A stretch of 44,141 nucleotides of DNA from Holophagales bacterium UBA5066 (GCA_002414905.1 DIAY01000046.1:2717-46857); one strand, 5' to 3'; counted from the first letter of the stretch, positions 1 to 7,236 are shown. Notes: generated by a model not told the origin, from the sequence alone. A program made the numbers and translations.

Positions 1-332
1 TCCCGGCCCGGGTCGTCGCGCCTGAGGAAGAAGGCCCTGACCTGGACCGCGCCTTCCAGCTTCCTCACGACGAGAACGCTCTCTGCCGGCGTCACCTCGA
101 AGCCAAGCGGCTCGGGAGTGTCGAGACCATGGGTCAGGAGGTGCCGCGCAATCCGGACGGCCCTCTCCGCCCGGGTGTTGCCCTTGGGCTGGCGGAAATC
201 CCGGCGGATCCTCTTGACGACCACTGGTATCCGCTCGTCTCCCCGGACGAGCACGGCATCGCGGACGTCGTGCCGGCCGGGATAGACCGCCATGCCGGGA
301 ATCGTCTCCAGATCCTCGCTGATTCCCGTCAA
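1..332 (-). CDS. Lipopolysaccharide kinase (WaaP/InaA/Kdo-kinase-like) family protein, partial
   Basis: Translating the minus strand from the TTG at 332 gives an uninterrupted frame of 110 codons that runs off the left edge, so the C-terminal part is missing. It reads as the N-lobe of a small-molecule or LPS kinase: a strand with a VAIK-type lysine (IPVVVKRIR, about residue 41) followed by an Ala/Arg helix and the pattern HGLDTPEPLGF, which resembles the 'GIxTPxPxGF' signature of the WaaP/InaA/KdkA superfamily. These enzymes phosphorylate LPS core sugars; the substrate here is unknown. The TTG overlaps the TGA of the upstream glycosyltransferase (TTGA), which suggests coupled translation; an in-frame ATG at 293 is an alternative start. 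The neighbouring ArnT-like gene supports an envelope role. The family call is from motif resemblance only. Confidence 0.6.
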   Translation of the reverse strand, partial: MTGISEDLETIPGMAVYPGRHDVRDAVLVRGDERIPVVVKRIRRDFRQPKGNTRAERAVRIARHLLTHGLDTPEPLGFEVTPAESVLVVRKLEGAVQVRAFFLRRDDPGR

Positions 333-1936
333 GGCCGCCCCAGGAGGAGGATCCGGTCCTGTCCGGTCGGCTGTCCGTCGACGACCCGAAGGCGGACGAG
401 CGCCGGGTCCTTCCATTTCACGGATGCGCTCGCGTCGACGAGGACGAAACCGTTCGGGTTCGCCGACAGCCACTCGACGAGCGCCGGCTCGGTCAGGACG
501 TGGTCCGTGTGCCGGCGCAGCTGGAGCATCGGATAGCTGCGGTAGGGTTCACCCCAGTAGGCGAGCGGGATGGCCGGGTCGCCCACCAGCGGGCGAACGC
601 GGTCGTAGAAGGGCCGGCCCGTCTTGGGGACGTCCAGCGCACGGAAAATGGACGGGCCGGCCGCCGCCTCCCCCGCCGCGAGCGTCGCGGCGAGGGCCAG
701 AGCGGCCGGGGCCGCCTCGCCACGCCTCCGCCAGAGCACCCAGAGCGTTCCCGCGGCCCCGACGCCGAGGGGAAGAGCCACGAAGGGTGTGAGATGGCCG
801 AAGGCGGGCGCCTTCCGGGCCGCCACGGGCGCGAGCGCCAGCGCCGCTCCCAGCAGAAGCCCGGCGACGAAGAGGAGGTACCCGCGGAAAAGCTTCAACC
901 CTCGTCCGTCGCGCCGTTCCCACTCGCAAATCGCCGCCGCCAGGAGCACCGCCGCGAAAGGGTAGGCGACGAGAAGGTACTTCCCCTGTTTGGACTGGGA
1001 CGTCGAGAGGAAGACGAAGCAGGTCAGGACCACCGTCAGGCCCCACTTCAGCTCGGGCCGGCGCGAAAGGAGCCCGGACGAACGGAGGGTGAACGGAGCC
1101 AGCAGGGCCGGAAGGGTCCACGGGGCGAAGTCGCCCCACATCTTCTCGAGAAAGAACCACCAGGGCTGGATGTGGTCGAACGCGTGGAAGAAGCGGATCC
1201 AGTTCTGCTTCACGATCAGGTCGTAGGTGTATTCCGGTCCGCCGGCCCGGGTCGCAAACCAGTACCAGGGGACCACGAGGACGACGAAAACGAGCGCTCC
1301 CCGAAACGGCCGAAGGTCGAGAACGGGCCGGAAGCTGCGGCCCAGCGCGCACCGGACGAGGGCGACGAGGCCTGTCAGGACGATCGCCAGCGGTCCTTTC
1401 GTCAGGACGGCCAGCGGGAGAAGGAGCTGGAACGCCCAGACCCAGCGTTCCCTGCGGCCGGCGTCGAGCTCGACGAGCATCTGGGCCACGAACGCCGCAA
1501 AAAGAATCGCCGTGAAAAAGGCGTCGATCTGGATGAACTGCGCCTGCCAGAAGACGAGGGGCGCGACGGCCGTCGCCGAGCCGGCCAGGAGCGCCTCCCT
1601 CCGGCTGCCCCGCCACCCCGCGAGCAGGGTCGCGCCGAAGACGAGAAAGGCTCCCGAAACGATTGACGGGATCCGGAGCGCTCCGGGGTGGACGTCCCCT
1701 CCCGTGAAGGGTGTCGTCGCGGCCATCGTCCAGTAGTAGAGGATCGGCTTCTCCGAGTAGGGTTTTCCGTTCTGCCACGGGAGCAGCCACGACCCCCGCA
1801 CGTTCATCTCCCTCACGGCGTCGGCAAAGTCGGGCTCGTCCGGCGACCAGAAGTCCCGCGAGAAGGCGGCCAGGCCGTAGACGGCGGCCGCAGCCAGTGC
1901 GAGGACCACCGCGAGCCGAAGGATGGGACGCGACAC
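329..1936 (-). CDS. ArnT-like / PMT-family membrane glycosyltransferase (GT39/GT83-type)
   Basis: A polytopic membrane protein of 535 aa that probably transfers a sugar from a polyprenyl-phosphate donor onto an envelope acceptor such as lipid A, a glycan or a protein. After the first membrane helix (about residues 4-22) comes the periplasmic loop motif SPDEPDFADAVREM, whose Asp-Glu pair is the catalytic signature of ArnT/PMT_2 proteins. PYSEKPILYYW follows, then many hydrophobic segments and a soluble C-terminal domain. The open frame continues far upstream, even across a tRNA on the other strand, so that extension is not coding. I chose the GTG at 1936 because it begins just before the first membrane helix and has a -10-like TATCCT 7 nt upstream. 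The stop overlaps the start of the LPS-kinase-like gene. The family is secure; the acceptor is not known. Confidence 0.8.
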   Translation of the reverse strand: MSRPILRLAVVLALAAAAVYGLAAFSRDFWSPDEPDFADAVREMNVRGSWLLPWQNGKPYSEKPILYYWTMAATTPFTGGDVHPGALRIPSIVSGAFLVFGATLLAGWRGSRREALLAGSATAVAPLVFWQAQFIQIDAFFTAILFAAFVAQMLVELDAGRRERWVWAFQLLLPLAVLTKGPLAIVLTGLVALVRCALGRSFRPVLDLRPFRGALVFVVLVVPWYWFATRAGGPEYTYDLIVKQNWIRFFHAFDHIQPWWFFLEKMWGDFAPWTLPALLAPFTLRSSGLLSRRPELKWGLTVVLTCFVFLSTSQSKQGKYLLVAYPFAAVLLAAAICEWERRDGRGLKLFRGYLLFVAGLLLGAALALAPVAARKAPAFGHLTPFVALPLGVGAAGTLWVLWRRRGEAAPAALALAATLAAGEAAAGPSIFRALDVPKTGRPFYDRVRPLVGDPAIPLAYWGEPYRSYPMLQLRRHTDHVLTEPALVEWLSANPNGFVLVDASASVKWKDPALVRLRVVDGQPTGQDRILLLGRP

Positions 1937-1943
1937 GCGGCGA

Positions 1944-1949
1944 AGGATA
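1944..1949 (-). promoter_or_regulatory. -10-like box TATCCT for a leaderless glycosyltransferase transcript
   Basis: On the minus strand TATCCT ends 7 nt before the GTG at 1936, and no Shine-Dalgarno sequence lies between them. This spacing puts the transcription start at or next to the start codon. The same arrangement recurs at several genes in the window. No good -35 is visible. Inference from position and sequence only. Confidence 0.4.
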
Positions 1950-2002
1950 CGATGCCGGATGCGGCCGCCCCCCGGGCGACATTCCGCCGCCTCGAGGAGC
2001 AA

Positions 2003-2233
2003 ATGGACAGAAAACACCTTCACACCTTCCAGCTGGTCGTCGAAGGGCTCGTCGAGCCGAAGGAATTCCTGATGCCCTTCGAGTCCGACGACGTCATCCA
2101 GGCTATTGACGCATGCTCCCGCTACATCGCCCGGCAGGAGGACAACTTCCTGCCTCTCGGGGAGGCCGAGTCCGTGAGGTCGAACAAGGTCCTCCTCGTG
2201 AGGCACCTCCACGTCGTGCCGTTCGAGGAATGA
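2003..2233 (+). CDS. Small conserved-looking hypothetical protein (76 aa)
   Basis: I do not recognise this protein. The frame from the ATG at 2003 encodes 76 residues with a balanced, non-repetitive composition, unlike antisense frames in this GC-rich DNA. It starts MDRKHLHTFQLVVEGLV and ends VLLVRHLHVVPFEE. Alternating hydrophobic residues near both ends suggest a small alpha/beta fold with beta-strands at each end. A GAGGAG ribosome site sits at 1994-1999, only 3 nt before the ATG. An in-frame ATG at 1951 is an alternative start, but it would overlap the promoter region of the divergent glycosyltransferase. The gene ends about 48 nt before tRNA-Arg. No signal peptide or membrane segment is seen. 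Confidence 0.6.
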   Translation: MDRKHLHTFQLVVEGLVEPKEFLMPFESDDVIQAIDACSRYIARQEDNFLPLGEAESVRSNKVLLVRHLHVVPFEE

Positions 2234-2239
2234 CTCCGG

Positions 2240-2245
2240 TACACT
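2240..2245 (+). promoter_or_regulatory. Possible -10 (TACACT) of the tRNA-Arg promoter
   Basis: TACACT lies 36 nt upstream of the tRNA, in the short gap after the 76-aa gene. A recognisable -35 is not present, so the assignment rests on the -10-like hexamer and its position. Confidence 0.25.
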
Positions 2246-2281
2246 CCGCCTCCCGCCGCTCCCGCGCGGCGCCTTAAGAAC

Positions 2282-2358
2282 GGGCCCGTAGCTCAGGTGG
2301 ATAGAGCAACGGTTTCCTAAACCGTGTGTCGGGAGTTCGAGTCTCCCCGGGCCCACCA
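2282..2358 (+). tRNA. tRNA-Arg (anticodon CCT)
   Basis: A complete cloverleaf can be drawn. The acceptor GGGCCCG (2282-2288) pairs with CGGGCCC (2348-2354). The D arm is GCTC/GAGC. The anticodon stem ACGGT/ACCGT carries the loop TTCCTAA with anticodon CCT, which reads AGG. The T stem GGGAG/CTCCC encloses TTCGAGT. The discriminator A and the terminal CCA (2356-2358) are encoded in the DNA. Open frames crossing this region on both strands are spurious. Confidence 0.96.
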
Positions 2359-2431
2359 CTCACTCCGTTCCGTCCGGGCGCCCCTCGCCAGCCTCCGTCC
2401 GGGCAGGCCAGACCGCTCTCGAGATCACCTG

Positions 2432-2833
2432 ATGCCGTCGCAACGCCAGCACCTCACCGTCTTCCGCCTGGTCGAGGTGGCCGAGGTGGAGACCCTGCTC
2501 GACGGCGATCCGGCCGACATCCGGATCGAGGTCTTCGAGGACGCCGCACGCGCGGGCCAGTACCGCTGCCGGACCTGGAGACTCCTCGAATACGGCCTTC
2601 ACCCTCCCGGCATCCGTGACGAAGACGACGGCCTCGCGACGTCCTGGGAGACGATTTTCGTCCCCTGGTCCGTCCCGGGAGGCTTCGTCACCGAGGAGCC
2701 GTTCGTCGCCTCCTCGAAAGAGGCCGCCCTGGAGGCGGTCCTCGACGACCTGAGGGTCTACCTCGCGGTGACCCGCCACGCCGAGGACGAAACCGAGCCC
2801 CCGGCCGGGACGCCACCGGCCGCTTCCGCCTGA
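2432..2833 (+). CDS. Hypothetical protein (133 aa)
   Basis: Unrecognised cytoplasmic protein. The frame is open from within the tRNA, but a natural start is the ATG at 2432, after which the composition becomes protein-like (MPSQRQHLTVFRLVEVAEVE). The chain is acidic, with predicted beta-strands in the first half (IRIEVFEDA), a WETIFVPW aromatic segment in the middle, a helix rich in Ala/Glu/Leu near residues 95-112 and a Pro/Ala-rich disordered tail. No signal peptide, membrane helix or catalytic motif is visible. Its TGA abuts the TGA of the opposite-strand gene with no bases between them. Coding status is supported by length and composition; function is unknown. Confidence 0.6.
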   Translation: MPSQRQHLTVFRLVEVAEVETLLDGDPADIRIEVFEDAARAGQYRCRTWRLLEYGLHPPGIRDEDDGLATSWETIFVPWSVPGGFVTEEPFVASSKEAALEAVLDDLRVYLAVTRHAEDETEPPAGTPPAASA

Positions 2834-3235
2834 TCACTCAGCCGGATCTTCGTCCTTCACGAGACGCAGGCCCCTCTTGGAAGGCGGTACGGCACGGCCC
2901 GAGGTGCCGAGCGGCTTCAGGATCCTCCGGCCGCCGGTCGGCTCCCCGAACTGGTTCACCCCCTCCTCGTCCTTGATGGCCTGGATCGCCCGTCCCCTCA
3001 GCTCCGACCAGAACCACTCACCCTTCTTCGGAGGACGCTCTTCTCCCGTCCAGCCAAAACCCGGCGGGGGCGGCCCGAAGTCCTCCTCCTTTCGCGCCAG
3101 GCGAAGGTGAAAGACGAACGGTCCTTCCTCCAGGGTGCCGAAGACGATCAGTTCCTCTCCACGCCGGCAGACGGTCGCCTCCACCTTTTCGAATCCTTCG
3201 GGAAGCTGTGCCTCGTCGTCCTCGTGCTCGGTCAT
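2834..3235 (-). CDS. Hypothetical protein (133 aa)
   Basis: Unrecognised soluble protein. It begins MTEHEDDEAQLPEGFEKV after a good GAGGAG ribosome site, and is very rich in charged residues. The centre has strands consistent with a small beta domain (ELIVFGTLEEGPFVFHLRLA), then a Gly/Pro/Trp segment (PPPPGFGWTGEERPP), and a basic C-terminal tail with GGRRILKPLGTSGRA. There are no cysteines that look like a metal site and no membrane segments. It converges tail-to-tail with the preceding + strand gene: the two stop codons form the palindrome TGATCA. It may share a promoter region with nothing else, since its upstream gap (3236-3306) separates it from the EAL gene's 3' end. Confidence 0.65.
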   Translation of the reverse strand: MTEHEDDEAQLPEGFEKVEATVCRRGEELIVFGTLEEGPFVFHLRLARKEEDFGPPPPGFGWTGEERPPKKGEWFWSELRGRAIQAIKDEEGVNQFGEPTGGRRILKPLGTSGRAVPPSKRGLRLVKDEDPAE

Positions 3236-3306
3236 GGGGATCTCCTCGCCCCGATGATCGCTCCGATTCGTCTTCAGGGCGCAGACGCCGCTTCCCGCCC
3301 TTTCCG

Positions 3307-4968
3307 TCAGGGCACGGGGACCGGGGCCGGCCGGCCGAGCAGGAAACCCTGGCCGAGCGTGACTCCGAGCTCGCGGACACCCGCCAGATCCTCTTCGGTC
3401 TCGATCCCCTCGGCCACCGTCACGGCGCCGATCCGCCCGCCGAGCCGAACGAGCATCTCGACGATCTCGCTCTTGATGCCGTCCCGGTGAGGTCCCGTCA
3501 CGAGGGACTGGGAGATTTTGAGGTAGTCGGGCCGAAGCTCCGCAAGTGCGTGGAGCGAAGCGTGACCCGAGCCGGCGTCGTCGAGGGCGATCCGGAATCC
3601 GGCCCTCCTGAGGGCGGAGATTCCCTCCCGGAACGCATCAAAGTCGGGGATCGCTCCCCGCTCGGTGATCTCGAGGACGACCGACGGTCCGAGCGCGACG
3701 AGCGGACCGAGCACCTCGAGCCCTCCCCGCGCGAGCTCGTTCACGACGTTCGTCTCCACGTTCACGAACAGAAGCCCGGACTCGCTCGCACCGAAGCGGG
3801 CTGCGGAGAAACGAACGCAGATCTCCTCCAGCGGGAGAACCTGGCCGTGCCGCGCGGCGTAGTCGAAGAGGACCTCCGGACTCTCGAAGGCCGAGCCCGA
3901 GGGTCCTCGCGCCAGGGCCTCCCACGCCACGGCCCGGCCCGTCTCGAGGTCGCGGATCGGCTGGAAGACCGTCCCGATGGCGCGACGCCTCAGGATTGCG
4001 CCGAACTCCTCGCGTTGGGAGACGACCCGCTCCTCCTCTCTCGAGGAGGCAGCGGCCGCCGCTTCGGCCAGTGCCCGCTCCACGAGCCGCTCGACCCGGA
4101 CCTGCGGGTTGTACCTCAGGCGGGAGGCCGCCACGGTCACCTCGATCCGCCGATGGACGCGGCCGAGGAAACGCTCTCCGAGGAGCGCCCCCAACGATTC
4201 CTCGACCTGCCGGGCCTTCCTCTCGAGGCGGGCGGCGGCCTCCACCTCGCCCTGGCCGGACGGAAGGGCGACGAAAGCGACGAGAGCCGAAGAGCCCGGT
4301 CTCGAGACCGCGAGGAGGTCGCCCGTCGAGAAGAGAGTGCCGATGAGACGCCGGAGCCCCGTCGCGGCCTCCTTCACGACCTCATCGACGACCTCCCAGC
4401 CGTAGTGGTCCTCGAGAGACTCGACCGCATCGATGTCGATCAGGAAAACGCCGAGGTCCTGGTCCACGAGGAGCTTCTCCCGCAGGGCGTCCACGACGAG
4501 AGGAACCGTCGGGAAACCCGTCAGGGTGTCCTGCAGGAGCCCCCGCGTCCGGCGTGCCGGCATTTCCCCACCCTGGCGTCGGGGCCGCGGCTCATCGCGC
4601 CCGGCGAGCGCGGATGCGACGGCCTCGACGAGGCGCGCCCTGGTGAACGGCTTCGTGACGAAGTCGACGGCTCCGGCCTGGCGGCCCGCGACGAAATCCC
4701 GTATCTCCGACTTCACCGTCAGCATCACGACCGGGACCGAGGACGTCTCCGGCAGGCTCCGAAGCGTCGCGCAGACCTCCCATCCGGAGAGGTTCGGCAT
4801 GAGGACATCCAGCAGGACGAGGTCCGGCCGCTCGAGGACGGCACGCTCGATTCCCTCGCTGCCGTCCGCCGCACCCATCGTCTCGAAGCCGGCGGCGGAG
4901 AGGGCGGCTTCGACGACGGACCGCACGTCCGCATCGTCGTCCACGACGAGGATCCTTTTTTTCGACAT
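3307..4968 (-). CDS. Response regulator with degenerate GGDEF and EAL domain (putative cyclic-di-GMP phosphodiesterase)
   Basis: A 553-aa cytoplasmic signalling protein. Residues 4-120 form a receiver domain with the acidic triad D10-D12, phospho-acceptor D54 (LLDVLMP), T84 and K106 (VTKPF). Residues about 135-300 resemble a GGDEF domain (LTGF start, FLIDIDAVESLEDHYG), but where the GGDEF signature should be there is SRPGSSALVAF, so cyclase activity is not expected. Residues about 325-550 form an EAL domain that keeps WEALAR, NVE, EITE, DDAGSG, LKIS, VAEGIE and the closing QGFLLGRP, so c-di-GMP hydrolysis is plausible. Phosphorylation of the receiver would control it; no partner histidine kinase is in the window. 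The ATG at 4968 is 12 nt after a TAGAAT box. Confidence 0.88.
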   Translation of the reverse strand: MSKKRILVVDDDADVRSVVEAALSAAGFETMGAADGSEGIERAVLERPDLVLLDVLMPNLSGWEVCATLRSLPETSSVPVVMLTVKSEIRDFVAGRQAGAVDFVTKPFTRARLVEAVASALAGRDEPRPRRQGGEMPARRTRGLLQDTLTGFPTVPLVVDALREKLLVDQDLGVFLIDIDAVESLEDHYGWEVVDEVVKEAATGLRRLIGTLFSTGDLLAVSRPGSSALVAFVALPSGQGEVEAAARLERKARQVEESLGALLGERFLGRVHRRIEVTVAASRLRYNPQVRVERLVERALAEAAAAASSREEERVVSQREEFGAILRRRAIGTVFQPIRDLETGRAVAWEALARGPSGSAFESPEVLFDYAARHGQVLPLEEICVRFSAARFGASESGLLFVNVETNVVNELARGGLEVLGPLVALGPSVVLEITERGAIPDFDAFREGISALRRAGFRIALDDAGSGHASLHALAELRPDYLKISQSLVTGPHRDGIKSEIVEMLVRLGGRIGAVTVAEGIETEEDLAGVRELGVTLGQGFLLGRPAPVPVP

Positions 4969-4980
4969 CAGCAGAAGCCG

Positions 4981-4986
4981 ATTCTA
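4981..4986 (-). promoter_or_regulatory. -10-like box TAGAAT upstream of the EAL response regulator
   Basis: TAGAAT on the minus strand includes the TAG stop of the acylphosphatase gene and lies 12 nt before the ATG at 4968, with no Shine-Dalgarno sequence between. It would give an untranslated leader of about five bases. Confidence 0.4.
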
Positions 4987-5286
4987 GCGCTCGCTGCCGA
5001 ACTCGGCGTCGAACGCCCCGAGCGCCTCGGCCGTCGTCGCGCCTGAAGCCTCGACGCGCTGGACGCGGGCGAATCGGGGCCCTTCCCAGAGCGCCGCTTC
5101 GAGCCGGTCGAGCGCGTGCAGCGGCCCCTCCGCCACGACGAGAACCCGCCTGTCGGGAAGGTTCGAGGCGCCGCCCCTCAACCCGAGGCTGCGCGCCGTC
5201 CGGGCCGCGAAGGCGCGAAAGCCAACCCCCTGAACCCGACCCGAGACCAGCCAGCGGCGCGCTTCGGCCTCGAATCCGTCGCTCAC
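4984..5286 (-). CDS. acyP: Acylphosphatase
   Basis: A 100-aa protein that hydrolyses acyl-phosphate bonds. It has the family signature VSGRVQGVGFR with the catalytic arginine R24, followed by a helix (AFAARTARSLGL) and N42 in the position of the catalytic asparagine, then RVLVVAEG. The length matches bacterial acylphosphatases. The GTG at 5286 overlaps the pcm stop codon by four bases (GTGA), so translation is probably coupled to pcm. The family loop often written GWVRN is GGASN here, a mild deviation near the active site. It is the last gene of a PTPS-surE-pcm-acyP unit on the minus strand. Confidence 0.85.
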   Translation of the reverse strand: MSDGFEAEARRWLVSGRVQGVGFRAFAARTARSLGLRGGASNLPDRRVLVVAEGPLHALDRLEAALWEGPRFARVQRVEASGATTAEALGAFDAEFGSER

Positions 5287-5984
5287 TTCCCCCCCTCGGC
5301 CGGACTCTTCTCCCACCCGAATTTTCCGACCAGCGGCACGTAGGCGACATCCCCGGCGTCCTCCGTACGGGTGCGACCGCTCGGGAGCTTCTTCACGACG
5401 AGGAGGCGCTGGCGGTTTGCGGGTCCCACCGGTACGACGAGCCGGCCCGTCGCCGAAAGCTGCGAGACGAGGGGGGCCGGAATCTCCGGTGCGGCCGCGG
5501 CGACGACGATGGCGTCGTAGGGGGCGTGCTCCCGCCAGCCGTAGGTCCCGTCGAAGACCTTGACCGATACGTTCGTCACGCCGAGCGACGCCAGGACGCG
5601 CCGGGCTTCGAGGGCCAGAGCCTGGATCCGTTCCAGCGAGAACACCTGACCCGCGAGCCGGGCCAGGACGGCCGCCTGGTACCCCGACCCGGTGCCCACC
5701 TCCAGGACGCGAGCCCCCGGCCGGATGGCGGCGAGCTCGGCCGCCCGCCCGACGTTGGCCGCCTGGGTGATCGTCTGCCCGGCGCCGATCGGCAGGGCGT
5801 GGTCGCCGTAGGCCTCCGCAACGAGAGCCTGTGGGACGAACAGGTGCCGGGGAACGACGCCGAGCGCCTCGATGACCCGTGCGTCGGAGACGAGACCAGC
5901 CGCGACGATCCGGGCGACCATGGCGCGCCGCGCCTGGGCGCCCGCTCTGGCGGCACGCGCGACTTCGGGGTCCTCCGGCCTCAC
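5283..5984 (-). CDS. pcm: Protein-L-isoaspartate O-methyltransferase
   Basis: A 233-aa SAM-dependent methyltransferase that initiates repair of isoaspartyl damage in proteins. Recognisable features are PRHLFVPQ, the substrate-side GQTITQAANVG, and the SAM motif I VLEVGTGSGYQAAVLA, followed by the acidic strand-2 end (FSLERI) and DAIVVAAAAPEIP. The start is a GTG at 5984, 9 nt after the surE stop; the surE-pcm pairing is widely conserved in bacteria and linked to stationary-phase survival. A TAAGAT box that contains the surE TAA ends 6 nt before the GTG and may act as an internal leaderless promoter. The stop overlaps the acylphosphatase start. Confidence 0.92.
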   Translation of the reverse strand: MRPEDPEVARAARAGAQARRAMVARIVAAGLVSDARVIEALGVVPRHLFVPQALVAEAYGDHALPIGAGQTITQAANVGRAAELAAIRPGARVLEVGTGSGYQAAVLARLAGQVFSLERIQALALEARRVLASLGVTNVSVKVFDGTYGWREHAPYDAIVVAAAAPEIPAPLVSQLSATGRLVVPVGPANRQRLLVVKKLPSGRTRTEDAGDVAYVPLVGKFGWEKSPAEGGK

Positions 5985-5993
5985 GCCGGGATC

Positions 5994-6773
5994 TTAGCGT
6001 TCGTCCGTGCCGTTGGCGCGGCTCCCGCGAAGCCTGTCGGCCAGGTCCTCGAGCGCCTTGTACGCCGTCAGATCGAGGTGGAGGGGCGTCACGGAGACGT
6101 AGCCGCCCGCGACGGTCGTCAGGTCGCTCCCGTCCTCGTGCGTGTCGATGTGGGCGCCACCGATCCAGAAATAGGGCCGTCCCCGGGGGTCGATCTTCTC
6201 CACGACGCCCTCGCCGTAGCGGCGCCGCCCCATCCGGGTCGCACGGATCCCCCCCGGCTTGCCGGACGGGATGTTCACGTTCCAGAGGATGTCCGGGCTC
6301 ATCGGGCGCGAGAGCGCGAGGCGGATCACCTCTTCCGCCATCACCTCGGCCTGGGTGAAATCGGGCGGAGCGTCGGCGGCGTCGCGGCGGTAGTCGAGGG
6401 AGAAGGCGATGGACGGGACTCCCTGGAGAGTCCCCTCGAAGGCGGCCGCGACCGTCCCGGAGTAGGTCACGTCGTCCCCGAGGTTCGGCCCCTGGTTGAT
6501 CCCCGAGAAGACGAAGTCGGGCCGGACCTCGCGCAGGAGGCTGCAGATGGCGAGGTTCACGCAGTCGGTGGGCGTACCGTCGACGACCCACGAACGCTTC
6601 GCCGTCTTCACGACGCGCAGCGGCCGGTGAAGGGTCAGCGCGTGGGACGACGCGCTCTGCTCGCGGTCGGGGGCGACGACGAAGGTCTCGAAACCGGCGG
6701 CGGCCGCCGCCCGTTCGAGGGCCTCGATTCCCGGGCTGTGAATGCCGTCGTCGTTCGAGACGAGCGCGCGCAT
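5994..6773 (-). CDS. surE: 5'/3'-nucleotidase SurE
   Basis: A 259-aa metal-dependent nucleotidase that dephosphorylates nucleoside monophosphates and possibly short polyphosphate. The N-terminus carries the metal-binding SNDDGIHSPGI motif, then VVAPDREQSASSHALT, the GTPTDCVNLA segment and SGINQGPNLGDDVTYSGTVAAA, all diagnostic of SurE. The open frame extends further upstream, but the ATG at 6773 is correct because the first motif starts at residue 2. It overlaps the stop of the upstream PTPS gene by one base (TGATG), and pcm follows after 9 nt. The protein is cytoplasmic. Confidence 0.94.
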   Translation of the reverse strand: MRALVSNDDGIHSPGIEALERAAAAAGFETFVVAPDREQSASSHALTLHRPLRVVKTAKRSWVVDGTPTDCVNLAICSLLREVRPDFVFSGINQGPNLGDDVTYSGTVAAAFEGTLQGVPSIAFSLDYRRDAADAPPDFTQAEVMAEEVIRLALSRPMSPDILWNVNIPSGKPGGIRATRMGRRRYGEGVVEKIDPRGRPYFWIGGAHIDTHEDGSDLTTVAGGYVSVTPLHLDLTAYKALEDLADRLRGSRANGTDER

Positions 6774-7210
6774 CACGCGCCGCCCCTGTAAACGACCTTG
6801 TTCCGTTCCGTCTCGTGGAGGACGAGCTCCACGAGCCGTGCTGGCGCGGCGTGCGGGGCGAGCTCGTCCCAGAACCTGACGGCGAGGTTCTCGGCCGTCG
6901 GAATCACGCCCGCCAGGAAATCGACGTCCGTATTCAGGTTCCGGCAGTCGCACTTCTTCACGATCCGCTCGCTGACGATTTTCTTCAGCTCGGAGAAGTC
7001 GAGGACCCATCCCTTCTCCGGGTCGATCTCCCCCTCCACGGTGATCTCGAGCCCGTAGGTGTGACCGTGCCCGTGGGGGTTGTTGCACTTGCCGAAGACC
7101 GTCTGGTTCCACTCCTCGTCGCGGGACGGGTTGTGAAGGCGGTGCGCCGAGCTGAAGGTCGCGCGGGTGGTGATGCGGGTGAGCGGACCTGCCGCGTCGT
7201 TCTCTGTCAC
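6773..7210 (-). CDS. 6-pyruvoyl-tetrahydropterin synthase / QueD family protein with altered catalytic His
   Basis: A 145-aa member of the PTPS/QueD family, which converts dihydroneopterin triphosphate toward queuosine or tetrahydrobiopterin precursors. Its residue numbering coincides with the mammalian enzyme: zinc ligands H23, H48 and H50 (FSSAHRL, NPHGHGH), catalytic C42, D88 and E133 (LHETE). The third member of the catalytic triad, normally H89 in the D-H-K-N-L-D motif, is a cysteine here (CDCRNLN). The CNNPxGHGH pattern is closer to eukaryotic PTPS than to E. coli QueD. The GTG at 7210 opens the PTPS-surE-pcm-acyP unit; the stop overlaps the surE start. The exact product is uncertain because of the substitution and because no other queuosine or pterin genes are nearby. 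Confidence 0.82.
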   Translation of the reverse strand: MTENDAAGPLTRITTRATFSSAHRLHNPSRDEEWNQTVFGKCNNPHGHGHTYGLEITVEGEIDPEKGWVLDFSELKKIVSERIVKKCDCRNLNTDVDFLAGVIPTAENLAVRFWDELAPHAAPARLVELVLHETERNKVVYRGGA

Positions 7211-7236
7211 GGAATCGGCTCCGGCCCCGGAAGGGG

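Noticed and set aside
2282..2432. Phage or island attachment site at tRNA-Arg
   Set aside because: No duplicated tRNA 3' end, integrase or composition shift was seen in the flanking sequence.
3276..3301. Inverted repeat AGGGCG/CGCCCT after the EAL gene
   Set aside because: Only a 6-bp stem with a 14-nt loop and no U tract; expected often by chance at this GC content.
3208..5046. Open frame of about 610 codons antisense to the EAL response regulator
   Set aside because: Composition is Arg/Glu/Asp repeats without structure, while the opposite strand carries receiver and EAL motifs.
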